This document shows positions 37,275 to 46,751 of a stretch of DNA of 64,000 nucleotides, in pieces. The DNA comes from Litchfieldia alkalitelluris (GTDB taxonomy: Bacteria > Bacillota > Bacilli > Bacillales > Bacillaceae_L). The notes beneath the pieces are model-generated. The model ran no database searches. It saw only the letters and a program-made list of their open reading frames with translations, and had not been told where the DNA came from. Both the position numbers and the translations under genes were made by a program. Location of the stretch: positions 1,872,696-1,936,695 of the forward strand of contig NZ_KV917374.1 in NCBI RefSeq assembly GCF_002019645.1, read 5' to 3'. Each line of letters starts with the position of its first letter. The stretch's first letter is position 1.

Positions 37275-37943
37275 ATGAAGACCATCTTGATAACAGGTGC
37301 AGGATCTGGGCTTGGAAAAGAACTAGCTCTAGCTTATGCGAAAAAGGGCAATCACATCATCCTAGTTGGAAGAACAGAATCTCGTTTAAACGAAGTGAAG
37401 GAAGAGATTGAACAAGATAGTGGGAGTGCTATTGCTGCTCCATGTGATATCACAGATGTTCATGCTGTTGAAGTTTTCATGGAAAAACTACATAGTAAAG
37501 AAAACATTGATATGATCATTAACAACGCAGGAACCGGCTTTTTTGGACCACTACAGGATCTGAAAATGTCTGAGATCAATGAAATGATTGATACAAATAT
37601 AAAAGGGACCATTTTTATGACTAAGGCCATCTTGCCTTTCTTTCTACAGCAAAATTCCGGAAAAATCATGAATATCATCTCCACCGCCGGATTACGTGCG
37701 AAAGTTCATGAGACGGTCTATGTAGCAAGCAAATTTGCGATACGTGGGTTCACAGAAAGCCTTACGAAAGAATTGGAACATACAGCTATTTCAGTATCAG
37801 CTGTTTATATGGGCGGGATGGATACACCATTTTGGGATCACAGTGATCATATAAAAGACCGTTCCAGATTGCGTTCTCCTCGAGAAGTTGCTCTTCAAAT
37901 AGTAGAACGAGAAGATGAAGAAGAATTGATTATTGAGAAATGA
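37275..37943 (+). CDS. Short-chain dehydrogenase/reductase
   Basis: A classical SDR. The NAD(P)-binding motif TGAGSGLGKE is at the N-terminus, NNAG follows, and the catalytic Ser is in NIISTAG with the Y-x-x-x-K pair in YVASKFA. The Arg in LVGRTES after the second strand suggests NADPH preference. At 222 residues it is compact. I use the second ATG, as the first lies only 3 bases after GGAG. The substrate is unknown. Confidence 0.88.
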   Translation: MKTILITGAGSGLGKELALAYAKKGNHIILVGRTESRLNEVKEEIEQDSGSAIAAPCDITDVHAVEVFMEKLHSKENIDMIINNAGTGFFGPLQDLKMSEINEMIDTNIKGTIFMTKAILPFFLQQNSGKIMNIISTAGLRAKVHETVYVASKFAIRGFTESLTKELEHTAISVSAVYMGGMDTPFWDHSDHIKDRSRLRSPREVALQIVEREDEEELIIEK

Positions 37944-38020
37944 TTTTTCTTGATGAAAGATAACAATCACAAGTGGTAGCAAACTCGATGTTCCATATGT
38001 TTTTCTGCAAGGATTATTTG

Positions 38021-38061
38021 AATGACTCCTACTATGTATGGAACTAGTGGGAGTCATTTTT
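38021..38061. terminator. Bidirectional terminator
   Basis: AATGACTCCTAC and GTGGGAGTCATT form a stem between the converging SDR and MazG-like genes, with TTT after it. Confidence 0.8.
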
Positions 38062-38067
38062 AACATA

Positions 38068-38436
38068 CTAAATATCCTTATTCCTCCGCTTCTTCACTTC
38101 CTCCATTTTCTCATAAAACGACTCCTCTATATCGATCTCGTAAAAATTAGCAATCTTGCAAATGTACGCAATACAATCAGCGATTTCTTTACCTAAGTCC
38201 TCTTTCACTTCTTCCTTCGCCATTTTAAATGCTTCAGTTTCATTTAACCCGTTTAATTTATGTTGTTCCGTTATATTAAAATTTCTTCTAAGTTCTTCAG
38301 CCACTTCAGCAATCTCAGTCGTTAATAACATATAGTTGTTCAGTAATGATGACTTGCTTTTTTCATAACTTTCTTCGTTAATTTCCCAGTTCATTTCTCT
38401 TTGATAATCTTTTAGAAACGCTTGAATTTCTTTCAT
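38068..38436 (-). CDS. MazG-like NTP pyrophosphohydrolase
   Basis: A small all-alpha NTPase. EIAEVAEELRR and DLGKEIADCIAYICKIA give the E-x-x-E and E-x-x-D metal site. The basic tail ends KKRRNKDI. I start at MKEIQAFLKD, which has GGGGTGTGAATCT in front. The longer frame up to 38505 lacks a good site. Likely a house-cleaning nucleotide hydrolase. Confidence 0.75.
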   Translation of the reverse strand: MKEIQAFLKDYQREMNWEINEESYEKSKSSLLNNYMLLTTEIAEVAEELRRNFNITEQHKLNGLNETEAFKMAKEEVKEDLGKEIADCIAYICKIANFYEIDIEESFYEKMEEVKKRRNKDI

Positions 38437-38526
38437 AGATTCACACCCCATACTTACTAACTTTTTTATGTAGACTATTCTATATATGAAGTTGTCTGAT
38501 AGCAACTGAATCGTTGTAAAATATAT

Positions 38527-38557
38527 TTGTTAACCATTTTGATAAACAGGTTGACAA
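38527..38557 (+). promoter_or_regulatory. BirA operator overlapping the bioB promoter
   Basis: TTGTTAACC (38527-38535) and GGTTGACAA (38549-38557) are inverted half-sites 13 bases apart. This matches the Bacillus biotin operator TTGTTAACC-N13-GGTTAACAA as I recall it. The right half contains TTGACA, which is 17 bases before TACCAT (38574), a usable -10. BirA bound to biotinyl-AMP would block this promoter. Confidence 0.85.
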
Positions 38558-38627
38558 TTAAGGGGGGTTATCCTACCATTTACTTAATATGGAAATAACA
38601 GTCTTATAGAATATGGGAGGAAATTAT

Positions 38628-39623
38628 ATGGACTATTGGTTGGGTCTTGCAGAATCAGTCATGAATGGTAAAGAAATGTCGGATCAAGAGGCATTATCAA
38701 TCCTTGATTGTCCTGATGATGATTTATTACTTTTACTAAATGGTGCTTTTCAAATTAGAAAGAAGTATTATGGAAAAAAAGTGAAGTTAAACATGATTAT
38801 TAATACGAAGTCGGGTCTTTGTCCTGAAAACTGTGGGTATTGTTCTCAATCAGTTGTGTCAAAAGCTCCTATCCAAAAATATAGAATGCTAGATAAAGAT
38901 ACAATTGTGAAGGGAGCAGAGCAAGCGGCAAACCTTAATGTTGGTACATATTGTATTGTTGCGAGTGGACGTGGGCCATCAGACAAAGAGATAGATCATG
39001 TGGTTTCTGCGGTGAAAGAAATTAAAAGCACCTACGGACTGAAGATTTGTGCCTGTTTGGGGATCTTACAGCAAGATCAAGCGATGAGGTTAAAGCAAGC
39101 TGGAGTGGATCGTTATAATCACAACATTAATACTTCCAGAGAAAATCATTCAAATATCACCACATCTCATACATACGATGATCGCGTACATACAGTAGAA
39201 ACAGTGAAACAAAGCGGCATTTCTCCTTGTTCAGGGGTGATTGTCGGGATGAAAGAAACGAAGCAAGATGTGGTAAATATGGCGAGGAGTTTAAAAATCT
39301 TAGATGCGGATTCGATTCCTGTGAACTTTCTTCATGCCATTGATGGCACACCGCTTGAAGGAACAGATGAGTTGGATCCACGCTATTGCTTAAAAGTCTT
39401 AGCTTTATTCCGATACATCAACCCAACAAAAGAGATTCGTATTTCCGGTGGTCGTGAAGTGAATTTGAGAAGTCTTCAGCCTTTAGGGCTTTATGCGGCT
39501 AACTCAATCTTTGTTGGAGACTATTTGACAACAAGTGGCCAAGAATCAACCGCAGATCATAAAATGTTGGAGGATCTAGGCTTTGAGATTGATTATGTGC
39601 AAAAGGAAGAAGTCACTGTTTAA
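38628..39623 (+). CDS. bioB: Biotin synthase
   Basis: A radical SAM enzyme that inserts sulfur into dethiobiotin, the last step of biotin synthesis. The [4Fe-4S] motif CPENCGYC is intact. Further conserved features are GTYCIVASGRGP, YNHNINTSRENHSNI, SGVIVGMKET and IRISGGREVNLRSLQPLGLY. The 331-residue length is normal. The ATG at 38628 is 9 bases after GGGAGG; an ATG at 38613 overlaps the RBS. No other bio genes are adjacent, so bioB stands alone under a BirA box. Confidence 0.96.
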   Translation: MDYWLGLAESVMNGKEMSDQEALSILDCPDDDLLLLLNGAFQIRKKYYGKKVKLNMIINTKSGLCPENCGYCSQSVVSKAPIQKYRMLDKDTIVKGAEQAANLNVGTYCIVASGRGPSDKEIDHVVSAVKEIKSTYGLKICACLGILQQDQAMRLKQAGVDRYNHNINTSRENHSNITTSHTYDDRVHTVETVKQSGISPCSGVIVGMKETKQDVVNMARSLKILDADSIPVNFLHAIDGTPLEGTDELDPRYCLKVLALFRYINPTKEIRISGGREVNLRSLQPLGLYAANSIFVGDYLTTSGQESTADHKMLEDLGFEIDYVQKEEVTV

Positions 39624-39667
39624 GATAAAATTTATGTTTTTAAAGCTGGTTACTATTCATAATTTTA

Positions 39668-40986
39668 ATGATAAGGTGTTACTTCATCATGAGGTACCGT
39701 GGAATTCAAGGTTTTGGTGGCGGAATGCTGATGAGTGTTTCGTTTGCAACCGTTGGAGATTTATTTTCACCAAGAGAACGTGGCCGTTGGCAAGGGGCGC
39801 TTGGCGCGGTTTTTGGGATAGCCAGAATGTTTGGTCCAACATTAGGAGGAGTGATTGTTGATAACTTCCTCTGGTCATGGGTATTTTGGGTGTTCTTACC
39901 TTTTGGAATTGTCGCATTCATCTTGATTGCTAAGCTATATCCACATGCAGCGAACAAAGAGAAAGAGAAAGTTGACTTCTTAGGTTCATTTGTATTAACG
40001 ATTGTGATTGTCACGCTACTGCTAGGATTTTCATGGGCAGATTCAAAGTATGCTTGGGACTCACCACAGATTATTGGCTTATTTGCGACATCTTTTATCT
40101 CTCTGATCTTATTTTTATATATCGAAACCAAGGTCAAAAGTCCAGTGATTCCCCTGCATTTGTTTAAAAATAGTGTGTTTACCATTTCAAATATTGTGGC
40201 CTTTTTACTAGGAATGGGAATGTTTAGTGTGATTATGTATATTCCGTTCCATGTGCAAGGTGTTGCAGGAGATACCGCAACAACGTCAGGTCTTATTGAA
40301 ATGGCGATGACGATCTCAATGGTGGTCTCAAGTGCGATTGCAGGAAATTTGATTACGAAAACCGGTAAGTATAAAAAAATTGCGATCATCGGTTTAATGA
40401 TCATGACATTTGGTATTTATTTAAACACATTGTTATCGATTGAAACATCATTAACACGTGTGATTTTAAACTTAATTGACAGGGCTAGGAATGGGTGTGA
40501 CCTTCCCGGTATTTAACACGACTGTACAAAATGCGGTTAAGCATAAGTATTTAGGTGTTGCAACGGCGACATCTCAATTGTTTCGTGAGCTTGGGGGGAC
40601 GATTGGTGTGGCGATTATGGGTGCGATAATGACGAGCAAAATGGCTGAGAAAATGGAAGAAATGAACATGCCAGACATGCCAGCGGGTGAAGCTCCAGCA
40701 GGTGGAAATGGGATGAATATGGAAGCCCTTCAAGACCCACAGCTATTAATGAATCCGGAAGCTTTAGAGAAGGTCCGAAGTGAAATTTCCTGAACCAATG
40801 CTTGAGATGTTCGATTCGCTCATTCTTTCCTTACGAGAGGCATTAAGCTATGCATTGTCTTCAGTTTTCATGTTTGCCATGTTGGCAATCGCATTAACAG
40901 TACTTTTAACGTTCTTCTTGAAAGAGATCAAACTACGTACCTCTAATGAGTATGAAGAAGAAGGTAGCTTGAAAGAACAACAATAA
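39668..40986 (+). pseudogene. Broken MFS (DHA2/EmrB-type) drug exporter
   Basis: Homology begins abruptly at YRGIQGFGGGMLMS, so about the first 100 residues (three helices) are missing. It runs through GDLFSPRERGRWQGALGAVF and FGPTLGG. A frameshift near 40480 moves the reading to TGLGMGVTFPVFNTTVQNA. A second near 40785 moves it to EPMLEMFDSLILSLREALSY and the last helix. Two frameshifts plus the 5' loss make a functional 14-helix transporter impossible. An NH2-proximal remnant may have been removed when it joined the bioB 3' flank. Confidence 0.85.
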
Positions 40987-41002
40987 AGACGAACTCAGAA
41001 TG

Positions 41003-41028
41003 GCTCAGTCATACAACTGGGCTATTTT
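41003..41028 (+). terminator. Weak intrinsic terminator
   Basis: GGCTCAGT and ACTGGGCT form a short stem with a 6-base loop followed by ATTTT. Confidence 0.5.
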
Positions 41029-41132
41029 GATATATTTAGACTGAACTAGAAAAATGTTTTAGGTATTAATACCTAAAATAGAAGTTTAATGGTACATAGG
41101 AACTATGTTTTTCTATGGATTTTAAAATCTAA

Positions 41133-41141
41133 TGGTATAAT
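41133..41141 (+). promoter_or_regulatory. Extended -10 promoter of the riboswitch operon
   Basis: TGGTATAAT is a consensus extended -10. The -35 region is poor. Transcription would start near 41148, just before the riboswitch. Confidence 0.6.
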
Positions 41142-41152
41142 ATAGAAAAAAT

Positions 41153-41238
41153 AAAAAATTGGCAAACTCATTGAAAAATGAGGACGCAAAGCTACGGGTC
41201 TAAGGGATATCTATGACCGCCGGGTTGCAACTTTTAAT
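41153..41238 (+). ncRNA. Cyclic-di-GMP-I (GEMM) riboswitch
   Basis: The aptamer shows the GEMM-I hallmarks. After GGCAAACT comes the P2 hairpin CTCATT-GAAA-AATGAG with a GAAA tetraloop, then GGACGCAAAGCTACGGG, the conserved junction. Helix P3 carries CTAAGG on one side and TATGACC on the other, the 11-nt tetraloop receptor that docks the GAAA loop. CCGCCGGGTTGCAAC closes P1 with flanking A/T pairs. A terminator follows within 15 bases, then the DUF697 operon. This identifies a cyclic-di-GMP sensor; on/off polarity is not determined. Confidence 0.93.
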
Positions 41239-41252
41239 TTAACGATTCATCG

Positions 41253-41290
41253 TGGCTATTTCTATTTGAAAAAGGGATAGCCATTTTTTT
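41253..41290 (+). terminator. Riboswitch expression-platform terminator
   Basis: TGGCTATTTC and GGGATAGCCA pair around a short loop, followed by TTTTTTT, 46 bases before the first ATG of the operon. This is the typical arrangement for transcription control by a GEMM riboswitch. Confidence 0.85.
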
Positions 41291-41336
41291 ATAGCTAAAA
41301 ATCGAAATCTTATCAATAATGCTAGGAGAGAATGAT

Positions 41337-41885
41337 ATGTCAGCAGAAACGAAGAAACTTTTTGGGAAATTTAAAGAACAGCTTGCAAAAGAATTTTTTG
41401 AAATAGAGAAAAATCCACACTTAAGTCCTGATCAGAAGGTAAACAAGGTCATCACGTCTACCGCACTCCTTTGTGCAGGGGTTGCCATTCAACCGATCCC
41501 TTTTGCCGATGTTTTTATACTGACTCCCATTCAAGGGTTTATGGGGCATAAAATTGCTCAAATCCGTGGAATAGAATTAAAAGAAGAAGGTATTTGGGAA
41601 GTTATTAAATACATAGGTGGGGTAGTTGGCTTAGGATTAGTTGCACAACAAACCGCCATTGGATTATTTAAAATTGGCTTACCCGGACTCGGTGGCTTTG
41701 TGACAATTCCATTAGTTGCTGGTTTAACTATGGGGATTGGAAAAGCATTAGACCTCTATTTCCGTTTCAAGGCAGTTGGGAAAACCCCATCAGAAGAAGA
41801 TATTATTCAGGCATTCAAGACGGGGAAAAAAGAAGGAAGAAAAATGAAACGCTCAGATCTGAAAAATTCTCATATCGAAGGGTAA
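41337..41885 (+). CDS. DUF697-like membrane protein, first gene of the riboswitch operon
   Basis: A 182-residue protein with a charged N-terminal helix, then a hydrophobic core typical of DUF697: TSTALLCAGVAIQPIPFADV, FILTPIQGFMGHKIAQIRG, and a Gly-rich pair of membrane segments (GGVVGLGLVAQQTAIGLF, GFVTIPLVAGLTMGIGKAL). DUF697 is often joined to small GTPases; here it stands alone. ATG follows CTAGGAGAGAATGAT. Directly downstream of the cyclic-di-GMP riboswitch and one base before the next gene. Confidence 0.8.
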   Translation: MSAETKKLFGKFKEQLAKEFFEIEKNPHLSPDQKVNKVITSTALLCAGVAIQPIPFADVFILTPIQGFMGHKIAQIRGIELKEEGIWEVIKYIGGVVGLGLVAQQTAIGLFKIGLPGLGGFVTIPLVAGLTMGIGKALDLYFRFKAVGKTPSEEDIIQAFKTGKKEGRKMKRSDLKNSHIEG

Positions 41886-41886
41886 G

Positions 41887-42708
41887 GTGAATAAATTGGG
41901 GTTTCAAAAAGTAACAAAGATTGTTAAGCAAAACTGGGATGAAATTGGTATTGCTACTGCATTAGGAAAGTTTTATATGGACAAACAATCATTTGACCAA
42001 GAACAGTATGGACATGTTATTGAGGCTTTGCGTCGAAGTAATAAGCAATTGCATGACGCTGATATTGACGAACTACAAGATTATCTTTCTTCCTTAGATG
42101 AGTCTCAAATTCCAGGCCTTGTCTCAAATATAAAGGGAATTGCTCATGAAGTTTATTATGTAGAGGCTGAAAATGAAGACGGAGATCAAGTTAGTGCTTA
42201 TATGTTTGAAGACACAAATCATAAAGACTATGATGTTGTTTTATACGATGAGGAAGGGATATCAACTAGTTTCCAACTAAAGGCAACAGATTCAAGTTCC
42301 TATGTTAACGAAGCAATTGATCGTGTGGGTGAAGAAAATGTGGTTGTTACGTCAGAACTTGCTGAAAAAATGGGGCTTAAATCTTCCGGTATTTCGAATG
42401 CGCAATTAGAAACTGATGTTGAAACAGTAGTAGATAAACTTGTGGAGGATAAAACGCTATGGGATTATGTTCCGGCATTATCTGCGTGGTCTATTAGTTT
42501 AATAGCTGCCTCTTTAACGAAAAGGTACATCAAAAAGGAGATAAGTAAAAAAGAATATGTAGCCATGCTGACTGTCTTTTGCGGAGCAAAGGTGGCGAAA
42601 GTATCAATCATAATTGCCTTAATGTCGATTCCAGGGGTGAATGTCGTCACAGGGGCTGTGTTATTTATGAAACTAGCATTCTCATTAAAAAATACATATG
42701 CCAATTGA
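41887..42708 (+). CDS. Membrane protein with restriction-endonuclease-like domain
   Basis: The N-terminal 85 residues are helical. Residues about 85-180 look like a PD-(D/E)XK-type fold: GIAHEVYYVEAENEDGDQV, DYDVVLYDEEG and TSFQLKATDSSSYV, giving an acidic pair and Q-x-K. The C-terminal third has two or three hydrophobic segments (WSISLIAASLTKRY, VSIIIALMSIPGVNVVTGAV), so the nuclease-like part would be membrane-tethered. Start is GTG at 41887 (MNKLGFQK), with GGGTAAG in front. The nuclease assignment is inference from motif spacing. Confidence 0.6.
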   Translation: MNKLGFQKVTKIVKQNWDEIGIATALGKFYMDKQSFDQEQYGHVIEALRRSNKQLHDADIDELQDYLSSLDESQIPGLVSNIKGIAHEVYYVEAENEDGDQVSAYMFEDTNHKDYDVVLYDEEGISTSFQLKATDSSSYVNEAIDRVGEENVVVTSELAEKMGLKSSGISNAQLETDVETVVDKLVEDKTLWDYVPALSAWSISLIAASLTKRYIKKEISKKEYVAMLTVFCGAKVAKVSIIIALMSIPGVNVVTGAVLFMKLAFSLKNTYAN

Positions 42709-42820
42709 CCTATATTTCAAGGGGTTGTGACAAAATCCTTCGGTTATCTAACAATAATCGACAACATTTGCAAGAACAAGATAGTACAATTGTTGTATTC
42801 TGACGAAAGGAGGAAACCGT

Positions 42821-45232
42821 GTGGAAAAAGTTCATTCTCTTTTTGAACAAGCCGTTTCTTATGAAAATCGCAGTCAAATCGGTAAAAGTGAAGTTTTATA
42901 CAGGGAATTAGCTGATAGCCCTGACTTACCGTCATATATCTTGCAAAGAACATGTCAATTTTTCTATTCATTGAAAAACTATGAGATGACCTATTTCTTA
43001 TCCAAGGAACTCATTCAACGTGGCGAATCCCTTGAAATCTTTGGAACGCTCTTTTTTGATAGTGCAAAAGCTAGTAGTGATGCATTTGTTGATGATATCG
43101 AATGGCTACTTGAGCAGCGAATTAACGAACTGGACTTTTCTCTTTATTTCGAATGCTTGAAGGTTCGAAAGGGAAAAAAACATGATGTTTATTTAAGGTT
43201 GATTGATTTATATGAAAAGGTGGCAAAGCAATTTGATGTTCATGGTCAAGCTTACTCAAGATTATATAATGACATCACATTAACTTTAATTGCGGAAGAA
43301 TATCATCAGCATAATATTACTCAGGCAAGATATCACCTAAGAAAGCTTTTAGCATTACATAGAGATGATGTCATTTTTACCAATAAAATCGCTGAATGGG
43401 CAATTGTATTGGATTTAGTTCCTGCTCTTTTATCGAGAAAAGATTGTATCTCATTAAAACAATCACTAGATGAACCTATCAAGAAATTTATCGAATTCTA
43501 TGAAAATATTGGGCAACAACAGTTCGATGAACAGCTTGTCCACGACTTCAAAAGCCTAGAGTTGAGTGAAATGCTCTCGGAGAAACGTACAATTTATTTT
43601 ATGTATTGCAAGAAGCTAGTTACCAACCAACTTTCAAAGGAAGAACTTCAATATTTGATCAAACATCCTTATGATTGGCTTGCAGTTCAATTAGTAGTTA
43701 CTGAAGGTGGAGTAAAAGCTTATCCATTTCTAGAATCAGCCTTTCTTTATCATGCTGATTTACCAGAAGCACTACTTTATTATGATCAACTAACTAAGAT
43801 TGTTCATGTCAAAGAGAAAAAAGATGTATCCAATGTGGAGGTCACTGTTCTTGGTGGGGGACATAAAATTGGTGGTACTTCTATTTTGATTTCTATTGAT
43901 AACCACCATTTGCTTCTCGACGCAGGTATCCATTTAGATCAATCAGAACAGATATTTCCTAATTATTCTCCACTAGAGGAAAAATCTCTTACATTTGAAG
44001 ATATTGATGGTGTTATTGTTTCTCATGCCCATCTTGACCATACAGGTGCAATTCCACATGTTCACCGTTTAGGGCCAAATCTACCAATCTACTCAACTGA
44101 GGCAACGCGCGATTTAATGTCAATTTTATTAAAAGATTTATGGAGAAACAGTCAAAGTCTTCCTGAATTTTATTCGGAAAAAGACCTCCAATCAGCTCTT
44201 TTGCATATTGACACTAAAAGGATGAATGAATCATTTTTTGTTCCGTCTAAGGGTAAAAAATGGAAAATCACGTTTTTAGAAGCCGGTCATATTTTAGGGG
44301 CTGCAGCCGTTTTAATTGAACTTGATGACAAGAAGATTTTATTTACTGGAGACTATTCAATTGAGGACCAGTTAACTGTAAAAGGAGCTCAATTCGCAAA
44401 AAATCTTCAAGTGGATGTAGTGATTTCTGAAAGTACGTATGGATATGCCCCATTACAGGCTTCCTTACCACGTAAAAGGCAGGAAGAGCAATTGCTTCAG
44501 TTTATTGAAGAGACCATAAAAAGAGATGGCTCTGTATTGATCCCAGCTTTTGCATTAGGAAGAGCTCAAGAAATCTTACTGATTATTAAAGAAAGATTCA
44601 AAGCTGAAGAATACCTGCCTTATATTGTATATACAGATGGTCTGGTCCCCAATATATGTCGAGTGTATGAAAAACACTTAGGTCAACGATCACTCTTTTT
44701 CACTGGGGGAATTCAAAGTGTGAAAGACCAATATAAAGGGTGTTCATTTGAAGAAATGTATTCTCAAATGATGCGTAACAGTAAAAAAGTGATTGTCGCA
44801 AGCTCAGGAATGCTTCAGTCTGGAAGTGCCTCTTCACGTTACGCATTACAAATGCTAGAACACCCAAATAATAGCATTGCATTTACAGGCTATGTTGATG
44901 AAGAAAGCCCAGGGTTTGCTTTACAAAGATTACAAGAACAGACTGATCGTAAATTGACGATTGGACAAGCCGAGGTGGACGTGAAAGCGAGTGTGAAAGG
45001 CTTCAAACTTTCGGCACATGCAAGTCGCGAAGAGATGGTTCAAACAATTATATCACTTCAACCAGAGGTTGTTATGTTGGTACATGGTGAGCATCATAAA
45101 AAATATGTTGCACCCCGAGCCTTTGAGTCTTTGAATGTTTTCCCGACTATTATAGATTTATTATCAGAATTACCATTAACGGTCGTACCAGCTGTTAATG
45201 GAGAAAGTTATGGTATGAAGTTGTTTTCTTAA
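42821..45232 (+). CDS. Beta-CASP metallo-hydrolase with N-terminal helical extension
   Basis: The C-terminal half is an MBL-fold beta-CASP nuclease of the CPSF73/KH-less type: HAHLDH (402-407), LEAGHILGAAAV, FTGDYSIED, ESTYG, PAFALGRAQEIL, ASSGMLQSGSASSRYA, SAHASREEM and VMLVHGEHH. The metal ligands I can check are present, so RNA or DNA cleavage is expected. The first 350 residues are helical repeats of TPR-like character (YENRSQIGKSEVLYRELADS and similar) and are not found in RNase J or usual RNA hydrolases. GTG start follows AAAGGAGGAAACC. A 112-base gap precedes it, so a second promoter is possible. Confidence 0.88.
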   Translation: MEKVHSLFEQAVSYENRSQIGKSEVLYRELADSPDLPSYILQRTCQFFYSLKNYEMTYFLSKELIQRGESLEIFGTLFFDSAKASSDAFVDDIEWLLEQRINELDFSLYFECLKVRKGKKHDVYLRLIDLYEKVAKQFDVHGQAYSRLYNDITLTLIAEEYHQHNITQARYHLRKLLALHRDDVIFTNKIAEWAIVLDLVPALLSRKDCISLKQSLDEPIKKFIEFYENIGQQQFDEQLVHDFKSLELSEMLSEKRTIYFMYCKKLVTNQLSKEELQYLIKHPYDWLAVQLVVTEGGVKAYPFLESAFLYHADLPEALLYYDQLTKIVHVKEKKDVSNVEVTVLGGGHKIGGTSILISIDNHHLLLDAGIHLDQSEQIFPNYSPLEEKSLTFEDIDGVIVSHAHLDHTGAIPHVHRLGPNLPIYSTEATRDLMSILLKDLWRNSQSLPEFYSEKDLQSALLHIDTKRMNESFFVPSKGKKWKITFLEAGHILGAAAVLIELDDKKILFTGDYSIEDQLTVKGAQFAKNLQVDVVISESTYGYAPLQASLPRKRQEEQLLQFIEETIKRDGSVLIPAFALGRAQEILLIIKERFKAEEYLPYIVYTDGLVPNICRVYEKHLGQRSLFFTGGIQSVKDQYKGCSFEEMYSQMMRNSKKVIVASSGMLQSGSASSRYALQMLEHPNNSIAFTGYVDEESPGFALQRLQEQTDRKLTIGQAEVDVKASVKGFKLSAHASREEMVQTIISLQPEVVMLVHGEHHKKYVAPRAFESLNVFPTIIDLLSELPLTVVPAVNGESYGMKLFS

Positions 45233-45337
45233 CTTTGGTTGTTAATAGTTATAGAAGGAATAACAAAATAATGTGGCACTTTTTCATTCGATATATCTTC
45301 GGAAAAAAGGGCCTTGTTAAAACATGGAGGAAGCAAA

Positions 45338-46729
45338 ATGAATCAATTATTGAAGCAAATCATTAAATATAATGGATTTCTTAAACCAATCCAAAAGGAA
45401 TTAAATCTCTCACTGGAAGAAATTGATGAGAAATTAAAGAGTGTTGACTTAGATAAAAATTCCAAGCGTCGTATTTTTTGTTGGGAAGTTCAACTGCTAG
45501 CTGAACAAATGGTGTATGAAAATCCATCTGTACACAATGTAGATTTGAATGATTTGGTTGTGAAACATTGGAATTCTACGCATGATTTAAAAATTTCAAA
45601 GGAGATCATCTCAGAGTTCTTTGATCGTTCTCTTATCGCAAACGATAAGCAAAAGCATGCATTCAATGCTTTATGTTCAGGAAGCATCGAATCTTATAAG
45701 GTTTACTCTGATGAAGATCCTACTTTGTTTAGTGAATTATTAATTCGTGTGCTTCTTTATCTGGTTAAAGGGAACCAAGTAAAAAAGATATATAATCAAC
45801 TACTAGAGCATGTATTTGATCGTTCAGCGTTAGCGATTGGTAAAAAAACATTAAGTCGACTTGATTTTTATATATATACCTCAGGAAAACCACTAGTTTT
45901 TAATATCGAAAGCTTGGTAAAAAATATCCCTCTTCAATCTGCGGTATTTGCTGATGGAATTATTTCTATTTTATTACCAATCGCGGAGCAGTTAAAAGAA
46001 CAAGAAGAGTCAATGCAAGTCTTGTACGATGCGTTAATTAATTATCAATCTAGTGATGAAGAAGCAGAAGTGGTAACAGAAGTCGCTGCAGAAGAAAAAA
46101 CAGATGTCTCTGTTGAAGAAAGCCATCAAAATGATATATCTACTTCTACTGGCCACCAAGCTGTAGAACGTAATGAGTTAACCGTGCAAGAACAAATCGA
46201 GGACTATGCAAAGAAAATTATTGATTTAAGCTCGCAACTAACTCAACCAGAACTACCTGAAAAAGAGGTTGAAGAAACAGAAAATAATCAACTAAAGGAA
46301 CTTGAGCTTGAAAATCAACGTCTATATCGTCATTTAGAGCGTCTTCAACAAGAGAAAGAACAAGTGCAATATAAAAAGCTATTTGACTTATTTGATGGAA
46401 TTGCAGGGAAAAAGTCTCAATATCTTTTATCTGAAATGTTTGATGAAATCACTCAACATGATGATTCTTCCATGTTAGCAGGTAAGATGAAAAACTTTTT
46501 CAATTATCTTCGCATGGCTGGAATCGAACCAACAACATACGGTTTAGATCTCGGTGAGGAATTTGACATCACAAAAGAAGCGTTAAAGGATAAATTCACG
46601 TTAACGAGTCCATTAACAAGCCAAGCAGAAAAAGTAACAATTAAAATCTTAAAACGTGGCTGGAGTATTGAAGGGAAGACGATTATCTTTCCACTAGCTG
46701 AAGAAGTAGTTGCAGTTACACAAAACTAA
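45338..46729 (+). CDS. Protein with GrpE-like C-terminal domain
   Basis: The N-terminal 230 residues are helical and unknown. An acidic linker (about 235-310) and a coiled coil (about 312-345) follow. The last 110 residues read like GrpE: a helix pair, then AGIEPTTYGLDLGEEFDI, KDKFTLTSP, and VTIKILKRGWSIEGKTIIFP, echoing GrpE's EGVE-GE-FD and KRGY-DRVLRPA order. GrpE is the nucleotide exchange factor of Hsp70, and the next gene is an Hsp70. ATG follows CATGGAGGAAGCAAA. GrpE likeness is my reading; no profile search was possible. Confidence 0.65.
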   Translation: MNQLLKQIIKYNGFLKPIQKELNLSLEEIDEKLKSVDLDKNSKRRIFCWEVQLLAEQMVYENPSVHNVDLNDLVVKHWNSTHDLKISKEIISEFFDRSLIANDKQKHAFNALCSGSIESYKVYSDEDPTLFSELLIRVLLYLVKGNQVKKIYNQLLEHVFDRSALAIGKKTLSRLDFYIYTSGKPLVFNIESLVKNIPLQSAVFADGIISILLPIAEQLKEQEESMQVLYDALINYQSSDEEAEVVTEVAAEEKTDVSVEESHQNDISTSTGHQAVERNELTVQEQIEDYAKKIIDLSSQLTQPELPEKEVEETENNQLKELELENQRLYRHLERLQQEKEQVQYKKLFDLFDGIAGKKSQYLLSEMFDEITQHDDSSMLAGKMKNFFNYLRMAGIEPTTYGLDLGEEFDITKEALKDKFTLTSPLTSQAEKVTIKILKRGWSIEGKTIIFPLAEEVVAVTQN

Positions 46730-46751
46730 TTGATATTTGGAGGGGTTAAAG

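Noticed and set aside
42709-42820. Promoter starting a separate transcript at the beta-CASP gene
   Set aside because: I tried TTGCAA and TCGACA as -35 with TACAAT or TATTCT as -10; no pair has an acceptable spacing. It remains possible.
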